Source: UBA3102 sp964413055 (GTDB lineage Bacteria > Bacillota > Desulfotomaculia > Desulfotomaculales > Pelotomaculaceae). From it: a DNA stretch of 10,470 nucleotides. Where the stretch lies: positions 1 to 10,470 of the forward strand of contig CAYPRB010000016.1 in the NCBI GenBank assembly GCA_964413055.1, written 5' to 3'. The notes under the pieces are model-generated. The model did not search any database. It was not told where the DNA came from and saw nothing but the letters and a program-made list of their open reading frames with translations. Below, piece by piece: positions 5,908 to 10,470 of this stretch (its first letter is position 1; each line of letters opens with the position of its first letter). Both the position numbers and the translations under genes were made by a program.

Positions 5908-7297
5908 CAAAAAACCTCGCTTTTTTGGCAGGTATGCGAACTGTAAAAATCGTTTCCTCATTACTTGAGGATATGGTTACTGAACCGTGGCACCGTGCAA
6001 CAATTTCTTTTACTATGGGCAGTCCCAAACCCTGCCTGTCTTTTTTAGTTGAAAAATTCGGGTCAAATATCTTACTAATGATCTCCTGCTGAATTGGTTC
6101 GCCCCGGTTGGTTATTGTAAATATAAATTCATTGGACTTGCGGGTTAATTCTACTGTTATAAGGCGCTCCTCTCCGGTATTATGCTCCACCGCCTCCATA
6201 GCGTTATCAATCAGGTTGCCCAGCACCGAATTGGCTTCTCCGGATTTCAACGGTAAATTTCTAAGGCTGCAATTTATTACTACTTCAAGATTTATATTCT
6301 TTGCCTCTGCCAATCCGATTTTCGTATACAGCATGGCGCTTATTTCGTGATTGTCGGTTTTGATAAGTTCCCCGTGGGTGGTAATAGTGCTGAAGGTGTT
6401 TTTTATGTAGTCCCTTGCTTCCGGAAAAGAACCGACTTCAAGGAAGCCGTACACTGCCTGCAGGTGATGATTAAAATCGTGACGCTGTTTGCGGATGGAA
6501 AGGATCAATGCTTCCATCCGGGAAAGCGTTTCCGCCGTTTGTCTGGCCGCGCATTCTACTTCTACAACCTTGGCGATTCTTTTGATTGATACCGCAGATA
6601 AACCCGCTAAAATTACTACGGCCAAGTTAATAAAGGTTACAAATAAATTTAAGTACGCATCTGAAAAGCTCTCGGTACGTGAAACAAAAAATACGATGTT
6701 TAATAAAGCCAGTAACAAAACCGGACTAAGAACCAGGGCAATTAAAGGAAAATACTGTTTGACATAGAAGTCTTCATCTTCATCCGGTAGTTTATCATCA
6801 CTTGAACTGGTTAACCCACCGGTATGTTTTACTTTTTTATAATAAGACAGGATGTTTATCCGGTAGCGCCGGCATAAAACAACCAATAAAATGATGGCTG
6901 CGGCTTCCGGTAAAAAGAAGTAAATTCTTAATAATGGGTCGGCGAGAACCTGCTCGTATTTACAGCCGGTAATCACCAATAACTGGGGAGCGATGAGCAT
7001 TTCGACCACAGCAAAGACAGTGAGCCCCGTCAAACCAGCCAGTACTGAAGTTATTAGGTTTAAACGGGTAACCGCATAAATTATCAGAATAAAAGCTAAA
7101 AGCAATATTATTGTGTGCAGGCCGAAGGGCACTTGGAATGATCTGATAATGTAAGAGACTAGTGCATGAAAAATACCGATTATAAATAGCTGACCCAAGT
7201 ACGGTTTAAATCCTATGAAGGTGAACCCCAACGCTGCTACCAACATGGCTTCGGGCAGGGATACTAAAAAAAGCTGTCCAGCGGTCATTTGATCCAC
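5894..7297 (-). CDS. agrC: AgrC-type sensor histidine kinase
   Basis: This 467-residue protein has an N-terminal sensor of about six or seven membrane helices (about 10-240) and a C-terminal cytoplasmic kinase. The phospho-accepting histidine is probably H273 in KQRHDFNHHLQ, the N box is NLIDNAMEA (N361-A369), and a glycine box GLGLPIVK starts at 423. The kinase lacks a classic HisKA dimer helix and belongs to the HPK10/GHKL group typical of peptide-pheromone receptors. The GTG at 7297 is chosen because AGGAG lies about 9 nt upstream; an in-frame ATG three codons later is less well placed. It is the first gene of the operon, an order (C, B, D, A) different from the staphylococcal B, D, C, A. 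The long acidic loop near residues 160-180 (SSSDDKLPDEDED) between helices is unusual. Expected ligand: the lactone made from AgrD. Confidence 0.92.
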   Translation of the reverse strand: MDQMTAGQLFLVSLPEAMLVAALGFTFIGFKPYLGQLFIIGIFHALVSYIIRSFQVPFGLHTIILLLAFILIIYAVTRLNLITSVLAGLTGLTVFAVVEMLIAPQLLVITGCKYEQVLADPLLRIYFFLPEAAAIILLVVLCRRYRINILSYYKKVKHTGGLTSSSDDKLPDEDEDFYVKQYFPLIALVLSPVLLLALLNIVFFVSRTESFSDAYLNLFVTFINLAVVILAGLSAVSIKRIAKVVEVECAARQTAETLSRMEALILSIRKQRHDFNHHLQAVYGFLEVGSFPEARDYIKNTFSTITTHGELIKTDNHEISAMLYTKIGLAEAKNINLEVVINCSLRNLPLKSGEANSVLGNLIDNAMEAVEHNTGEERLITVELTRKSNEFIFTITNRGEPIQQEIISKIFDPNFSTKKDRQGLGLPIVKEIVARCHGSVTISSSNEETIFTVRIPAKKARFFDEPG

Positions 7298-7355
7298 TTT
7301 ATCCCACTCCTAAGTTTACTTATCATTAAAAATCGTAATTCCTGCTATACCCGCG

Positions 7356-7386
7356 CGAAAGGGTCCTTTTAGTGTCCGAAAGGGTC
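7356..7386 (-). promoter_or_regulatory. Paired direct repeats, candidate AgrA (LytTR) operator of the agr operon
   Basis: CGAAAGGGTC occurs perfectly twice, at 7356-7365 and 7377-7386, with an 11-bp spacer and a period of 21 bp. LytTR regulators bind two direct repeats about 21 bp apart on one face of the helix. The pair lies 59 bp upstream of the agrC start codon. A -10-like TATAGC (minus strand, 7349-7344) and a TACGAT (7337-7332) follow downstream, both without a good -35, as expected for an activator-dependent promoter. Which -10 is used cannot be told. Confidence 0.65.
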
Positions 7387-7423
7387 ATTTGCATTTGTAC
7401 TCAAGTAAATATCTCAAGATACA

Positions 7424-7451
7424 AAGCTCATCCCGATACCGGGATGAGCTT
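7424..7451. repeat. Perfect 12-bp hairpin upstream of the agr operator
   Basis: AAGCTCATCCCG (7424-7435) and CGGGATGAGCTT (7440-7451) pair perfectly around the loop ATAC. Only a short T stretch follows on the minus strand, so it could be a weak terminator separating the upstream small membrane gene from agr, or a protein-binding site. Confidence 0.6.
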
Positions 7452-7452
7452 A

Positions 7453-7466
7453 TATTCAGCTGAATA
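7453..7466. repeat. Perfect 14-bp palindrome TATTCAGCTGAATA
   Basis: The sequence is self-complementary without a spacer and begins two bases after the neighbouring hairpin. This is typical of a dimeric regulator site, but no regulator is suggested. Confidence 0.4.
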
Positions 7467-7653
7467 AATCATGTCTTCTCTTTTCCGGCAAGCCCGGGCT
7501 GTATTGACAGACACTGTGTTTTAAGCTGGTGACTTTGCTGTTCAGCAGGTTTGTATCCTTTGCTAGTAATTTTCTACAATAATACAGATATTCCTTTTAA
7601 CTCCCCAAATATTTACTTTAACAAAAGGAAGCAAAAAGAGCGCCCCTATGCTT
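7467..7653. other. Spacer between agr regulatory region and small membrane gene
   Basis: AT-rich, with no ORF of useful length on either strand. It contains a TTGACA hexamer on the plus strand (around 7504) but no matching -10 at proper spacing. I see no strong terminator directly after the small membrane gene. Confidence 0.35.
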
Positions 7654-7851
7654 CTAAAGTAATTTTTTGTCTCTATAGAATATATAAACAGGAAATAGAA
7701 AAATAATAAAAATACAGAGCACTATCCATTGTATTGCCTGCATCGGGGACATTTTTGTTATCTTTCTATCAGTCCAGATGAACCATGTTATAAAAACACT
7801 AAAAACAAAATAGAGAAATATAGCTGAATATAAAAAAATATTAATGTTCAT
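7654..7851 (-). CDS. Small two-helix membrane protein (65 aa)
   Basis: ATG at 7851 is preceded by GGAAGGTG at 6 nt, a convincing ribosome binding site. The product has two hydrophobic helices (about 4-26 and 41-59) joined by a short polar loop TDRKITKMSPMQ, and ends with a charged tail YRDKKLL. The second helix with a Pro and YIFY resembles the two-helix domain found in many small Gram-positive membrane proteins of the phospholipase-D-nuclease N-terminal (PLDc_N) type, but the match is weak. It lies upstream of agrC on the same strand, 268 bp from the LytTR repeats, so it is probably a separate transcript. The ISL3 element begins 44 bp upstream of its start and may have displaced its promoter. 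Function unknown; an immunity or signalling accessory role is only a guess. Confidence 0.65.
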   Translation of the reverse strand: MNINIFLYSAIFLYFVFSVFITWFIWTDRKITKMSPMQAIQWIVLCIFIIFLFPVYIFYRDKKLL

Positions 7852-7895
7852 GAAGCACCTTCCCTAACTTTACATTTCTTATATATTAAAATAGG

Positions 7896-7921
7896 GGTTC
7901 CTCGCTAATTTATGTGGGTAA
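7896..7921 (+). repeat. Left inverted repeat of the ISL3 element
   Basis: It starts GGTTCCTCGCTAA and ends TGTGGGTAA, and is identical to 3429-3454 of the decayed copy. The one-base uncertainty of the end arises because both copies are preceded by a further G. Confidence 0.8.
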
Positions 7922-7985
7922 ACAAATGTTCTCCTGATAAAAGACCAACAAAACAGCCTGGCAAATATGGTATATTATGGACGCA

Positions 7986-8050
7986 GGAAGAGCCTTTACA
8001 AAGAAAGAAATATATAACTTATTATGATTACTGAAACAGGAGGCTCTTCC
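7986..8050 (+). promoter_or_regulatory. Inverted repeat able to mask the transposase ribosome binding site
   Basis: GGAAGAGCCT (7986-7995) is perfectly complementary to AGGCTCTTCC (8041-8050), and two adjacent U-G pairs extend the stem to 12. The ribosome binding site AGGAGG (8038-8043) lies within the right arm. In an mRNA containing both arms the site would be largely paired. The decayed copy has the same arms at 3531-3540 and 3585-3594. A possible extended -10 (TGGTATATT near 7968-7976) lies just upstream of the left arm, so the element's own transcript would probably start close to or inside it. Confidence 0.6.
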
Positions 8051-8053
8051 AAT

Positions 8054-9277
8054 ATGATGGATTACCAAACATTATTCGCAACTGCCTTAGGTTTAACTCC
8101 TCCGTGGCAGGTACTGGACATAAAGTTTTCCAAACCCAAAAATCGGCTGGATGTATGGGTCGGTTTTCCAAAAGGAAGCACTTTTACATGTCCTGCATGT
8201 GATCAAGCCGGTATGCCGGTATACGATACCAAGGAAAAGACCTGGCGACATCTGAACTTTTTCCAGTACCGCACTTACCTTCACGCCCGTATTCCCCGTG
8301 TGAAATGCTCAGAGGGATGCGGAGTGAAACAGATCCAACCACCTTGGGCCAGACCCGGCAGTGAATTTACCCTGCTCTTCGAATCATTGATTATGGTACT
8401 GGCTCAGGATATGCCGGTTAAGGCCATCGCTGAGTTGACCGGTGAACATGATACCAGGTTATGGCGAATTCTCCACTATTACGTTGAAGAAGCCCGGGCC
8501 AAGTTGGATTATTCGGAAATTCAGCAAGTTGGCGTTGATGAAACAGCTGCCAAAAGAGGCCTTGATTACATCACCCTTTTTGTAGATTTGAACACATCCC
8601 GGTTACTTTTTGCCACTCCGGGTAAAGGTAAGGAAACCGTCAGTACCTTTGCAACAGATTTACGCGACCACCAAGGCGACCCTGACAATATTAAGAGCGT
8701 ATGCTGTGACCTTTCCCCCGCGTTTATAGCTGGAGTTAAGTCGTCTTTGCCACAGGCCCAAATGATTTTTGACCGCTTTCACATCATGAAAATCATAAAC
8801 GCAGCGGTGGATGAAGTACGCAGATATGAAAGCCGGGAAAACGAATTGCTTAAAAAAACCCGTTATATATGGCTTAAAAACCCACAAAATCTTACCGCCA
8901 AACAACGCAATAAGCTTAACAGCTTAAAAAATGAGCATATTGACACTGTTCGTGCTTATAACCTCAGATTGTCCTTCCAGGGCTTTTTTGACCAACCGGA
9001 CCGGGCATCTGGCGAGCAGTATCTTAAACGCTGGTTTTACTGGGCTACTCATTCTAAGTTGGTACCGATAGTCAATGCAGCTTACACCGTTAAAGACCAC
9101 TGGGAAGGTATTCTTAACTGGTTCCATTCTCGCGTTACCAACGGTGTGTTAGAAGGAATCAACAGTCTAATTCAGGCTGCAAAAACCAGAGCAAGGGGAT
9201 ATCGTAATAGCAAAACCCTGATAACAATGTCTTACATAATTTCCAGTCACCTTAATTTTTCCTTGCCCAGTTTGTAG
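8054..9277 (+). CDS. ISL3-family transposase (407 aa)
   Basis: This DDE transposase has an N-terminal zinc-binding segment (C46-x2-C49 and C85-x3-C89), a helix-turn-helix-like region near 120-145 (MPVKAIAELTGEHDTRLWRIL), and a catalytic core. Candidate catalytic residues are D162 in VGVDETA, D219 in CCDLSPAF and E367 in NGVLEGINSLIQAAK, with the family block FDRFHIMKIIN at 239-249. All are intact and the length is normal for ISL3. I start at ATG 8054, 10 nt after AGGAGG; the next codon is also ATG, and an in-frame ATG at 8024 lacks a ribosome binding site. The enzyme should act on the inverted repeats of this element and on the remaining left repeat of the decayed copy. Translation is probably limited by the leader hairpin. 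Confidence 0.95.
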   Translation: MMDYQTLFATALGLTPPWQVLDIKFSKPKNRLDVWVGFPKGSTFTCPACDQAGMPVYDTKEKTWRHLNFFQYRTYLHARIPRVKCSEGCGVKQIQPPWARPGSEFTLLFESLIMVLAQDMPVKAIAELTGEHDTRLWRILHYYVEEARAKLDYSEIQQVGVDETAAKRGLDYITLFVDLNTSRLLFATPGKGKETVSTFATDLRDHQGDPDNIKSVCCDLSPAFIAGVKSSLPQAQMIFDRFHIMKIINAAVDEVRRYESRENELLKKTRYIWLKNPQNLTAKQRNKLNSLKNEHIDTVRAYNLRLSFQGFFDQPDRASGEQYLKRWFYWATHSKLVPIVNAAYTVKDHWEGILNWFHSRVTNGVLEGINSLIQAAKTRARGYRNSKTLITMSYIISSHLNFSLPSL

Positions 9278-9435
9278 TTATTTTGGCTGGTTTTATGAGC
9301 GTTACCCACACGATTTAGCGAAAAGCCGATTTTTTTTAACCTTTAGCTAAAAACTAGCAGGAGAATGTCGGATGAGCAAGAATATTATTACAAGGTAAAT
9401 TATACTTGTCCCATAATGTATAATTAAGGAAAAAA
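9278..9435. other. Right end of ISL3 and short spacer
   Basis: Bases 9278-9327 are the ISL3 3' end. Beyond it is AT-rich sequence with an isolated GCAGGAG followed by ATG codons that open only frames of 8 and 20 codons. I see no credible gene. Confidence 0.4.
9302..9327 (-). repeat. Right inverted repeat of the ISL3 element
   Basis: On the minus strand it reads GGCTTTTCGCTAAA then TCGTGTGGGTAA, the partner of 7896-7921. The core CGCTAA and TGTGGGTAA blocks are identical. Confidence 0.8.
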
Positions 9436-9711
9436 CCGTTCTACGCCGGTAAAGATAGTAAGCAGCCCCTGGAGGATAACGAAACATTGACCTGGCTGAA
9501 TAAGGCAACGCTGGCCAACCAACCTTATATGGCGCCCGATCCGGCCCAGCCAGCGCGATGCTTTACCGATTACCCGCAACAGCACAGCGGTGATTTCCTG
9601 CAAGATATAGCATTCTGCCGGCATATTATAGAGGAGCAGGGCATGGAAATGCTAACGCTTTTAAGTTTTTGTTCAACGCCGGCATCTAAAATCCCTTTAA
9701 TTGGGTCATAA
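9436..9711 (+). pseudogene. Unrecognised gene fragment
   Basis: The plus frame starts in midstream (after TAA at 9421 and a few Lys codons) and reads FYAGKDSKQPLEDNETLTWL, then NKATLANQPYMAPDPAQPAR, then CFTDYPQQHSGDFLQDIAFC and RHIIEEQGMEML. Composition and codon use look truly protein-coding. No start codon with a ribosome binding site is present; the first usable start is TTG at 9487 without one. The last approximately 19 codons look different in style, suggesting that the coding frame was lost near 9655. I read it as the internal remnant of a larger protein. The family is not recognised. Confidence 0.35.
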
Positions 9712-9716
9712 GACCC
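9703..9716 (-). terminator. Short hairpin after vapC, possible weak terminator
   Basis: GGGTC (9703-9707) and GACCC (9712-9716) pair around a 4-base loop, directly after the vapC stop on the minus strand. There is no T-run, so termination is doubtful. Confidence 0.3.
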
Positions 9717-9717
9717 C

Positions 9718-10116
9718 TCACTCAGCAAGATAAGGATTCAGTAAAATTAATCCTTCAATGTATTTAAAATGTTTTGTGTTTAACGAAAACAAGACTGCCT
9801 CGTTAACCAAAGCCGTTGCTGCAATAAGAGCATCCATGGGATCCATTCCGTGCGAATTACGATAGGTTGATAATAATTTACCCGCGACGGTTGCTACTTT
9901 TCTATCTACAGGTACATGTTCAAAAGATTCGAGCAGATTTTTGATTGCAACATAACGCTGCTCAGGCATTCTTGGAGCAGATAGCAACTCCATTATGGTA
10001 ATGGTAGAAATTAAACCTTCAAATAAACCTTTTTCGATATTTCGCAATTGTTCCCGTGCTTCGGGCAGGCCTTTTAGATGATCGATGATAATATTGGTAT
10101 CAAAAACAACTTTCAT
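9718..10116 (-). CDS. vapC: VapC-type PIN-domain ribonuclease toxin
   Basis: This 132-residue protein has a single PIN domain of normal size. Acidic active-site candidates are D6 in VFDTNIIIDHL, E43 in ITIMELLSA and D95 in GMDPMDALIAATAL. The position near the C-terminus where many PIN proteins have a fourth Asp reads SLNTKHF (N113), which is common in this subgroup. Known VapC toxins are Mg-dependent endoribonucleases that cut tRNA or rRNA; the target here cannot be told. The ATG overlaps the stop of vapB by 4 bases (ATGA), typical of a coupled toxin-antitoxin pair. It should be inhibited by binding the VapB C-terminus. A tRNA(fMet)-specific endonuclease label would be over-interpretation. 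Confidence 0.9.
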   Translation of the reverse strand: MKVVFDTNIIIDHLKGLPEAREQLRNIEKGLFEGLISTITIMELLSAPRMPEQRYVAIKNLLESFEHVPVDRKVATVAGKLLSTYRNSHGMDPMDALIAATALVNEAVLFSLNTKHFKYIEGLILLNPYLAE

Positions 10117-10370
10117 CGAACATCCAACCTTTTTCCGGAATCTTTACGGAGTTGTGCAATATATTCTTTTACATCATAATCCAAATCAGATAATAAACCA
10201 AATGTCTCATCGACAATCCCTTTTTTGATCTTGACTGATTTTGTTTTTAAAATTATTTTTCCTTCTTCTACATAACAGGAAAGAATATCCCCTTCCTTAA
10301 TTTTGAGATTTTTTCTTGCTTCCGCCGGTATCACGATTTGACCCCGGGATGAAATTTTAACAGTGTACAC
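10113..10370 (-). CDS. vapB: VapB-type antitoxin with AbrB/SpoVT DNA-binding domain
   Basis: This 85-residue protein starts with the swapped-hairpin AbrB signature, SSRGQIVIPAEARKNL followed by KIKEGDILSCYVEEGKIIL (about residues 7-43). Its charged C-terminal half (about 50-85) is likely to wrap around VapC. The start is GTG at 10370, with GAGGG 8 nt upstream; an ATG two bases earlier is in another frame. It precedes vapC with a 4-base overlap. Antitoxins of this kind usually repress their own operon together with the toxin, and the repeats at 10396-10422 are the obvious candidate site. Confidence 0.9.
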   Translation of the reverse strand: MYTVKISSRGQIVIPAEARKNLKIKEGDILSCYVEEGKIILKTKSVKIKKGIVDETFGLLSDLDYDVKEYIAQLRKDSGKRLDVR

Positions 10371-10395
10371 ATCTTACACCCTCTTTTTATGTTTT

Positions 10396-10422
10396 ACTTA
10401 TTATACTATAACTTATTATACT
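10396..10422 (-). promoter_or_regulatory. Duplicated -10-like direct repeats, candidate vapBC promoter and operator
   Basis: ACTTATTATACT occurs perfectly at 10396-10407 and 10411-10422, a 15-bp period. On the minus strand each copy contains a consensus TATAAT. A TTGAAA lies further upstream, but its spacing to either TATAAT is not ideal. The repeats are 26 bp from the vapB start, as expected for autoregulation by VapB. Confidence 0.55.
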
Positions 10423-10449
10423 TACTATTTCAATCTACCACTTGAGAGT

Positions 10450-10470
10450 AAAAATAAAAAACCGGCTGTT
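10450..10470 (-). terminator. Possible terminator arm cut by the window edge
   Basis: On the minus strand the window begins AACAGCCGGTTTTTTATTTTT, which looks like the right arm and T-run of a rho-independent terminator whose left arm lies outside. It would end a gene upstream of vapBC. Confidence 0.3.

Larger units (their letters stand above)
7896..9327 (+). mobile_element. Complete ISL3-family insertion sequence (about 1.43 kb)
   Basis: It is bounded by imperfect 26-bp inverted repeats, left 7896-7921 and right 9302-9327, matching at 20 of 26 positions and starting with GG as is usual for ISL3 elements. It encodes one intact transposase. Length and single-ORF structure fit the family. ISL3 elements usually leave 8-bp target duplications, but the 8 bases on each side (AAAATAGG and GATTTTTT) do not match, so a flank was probably rearranged. 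It lies in the same orientation as the decayed copy at 3428-4076. Confidence 0.92.

Noticed and set aside
5908..5961. A longer agrB start at 5961
   Set aside because: It would lie 68 bases inside agrC; ATG 5907 has a GAGG site and gives the usual AgrB length.
7888..9335. An 8-bp target duplication around the intact ISL3 element
   Set aside because: The flanks AAAATAGG and GATTTTTT do not match, even allowing a one-base shift of the left end.
9358..9429. GCAGGAG followed by ATG codons
   Set aside because: The frames are only 8 and 20 codons and show no recognisable product; a leader peptide cannot be argued without a downstream gene.
1..10470. CRISPR array, tRNA or rRNA genes
   Set aside because: No regularly spaced repeats and no cloverleaf or conserved rRNA segments were noticed.

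Overview
The window looks like an accessory, insertion-sequence-rich stretch of chromosome from a low-to-moderate-GC Gram-positive bacterium of the Firmicutes. I would guess a clostridial or Peptococcaceae-type anaerobe, but only from the style of the agr and ExeA-like genes and the strong AGGAGG ribosome binding sites. No ribosomal or housekeeping gene is present to fix the taxonomy.

Layout. Bases 1-726 hold the 3' part of an ExeA-family AAA ATPase of the transposition-associated type, followed by a strong terminator. Bases 844-1482 carry no gene, only AT-rich sequence with GC-rich hairpins. Bases 1483-2600 are a graveyard: a small membrane ORF interrupted by an in-frame TGA (minus strand), an internal fragment of an IS1634-type transposase (minus), the C-terminal tail of an integrase-core transposase (plus), and a striking GC-rich imperfect palindrome (2391-2525). 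A secreted protein of unknown function (2618-3388, minus) follows. Its upstream region is interrupted 39 bp before its TTG start by the left end of a decayed ISL3-family element (3428-4076).

The centrepiece is a compact four-gene agr-type quorum-sensing operon on the minus strand, transcribed agrC, agrB, agrD, agrA (7297 down to 4351). The 44-residue AgrD pre-peptide gene lies in an apparent gap between agrB and agrA and is easily missed. It ends in a YQP-x-x-P type recognition tail and has a serine where most AgrD peptides have the ring cysteine, so the predicted signal is a five-residue lactone, Ser-Phe-Ile-Leu-Trp. Upstream of agrC are two perfect 10-bp direct repeats spaced 21 bp apart, the expected geometry for a LytTR regulator such as the AgrA encoded here. 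This suggests a positive feedback loop: AgrD is processed and exported by AgrB, the lactone is sensed by AgrC, AgrA is phosphorylated and the operon is induced.

A small two-helix membrane protein gene (7654-7851) and a complete ISL3-family element (7896-9327) lie beyond the agr operon. The complete element and the decayed copy are in the same orientation and bracket the agr region. The outermost inverted repeats of the pair are both present, so a composite mobile unit is conceivable, but I see no target duplication. Both ISL3 leaders contain an inverted repeat that would fold over the transposase ribosome binding site. The window ends with an unrecognised coding fragment (9436-9711) and a VapBC toxin-antitoxin pair (minus strand) with duplicated -10-like repeats in its promoter region.
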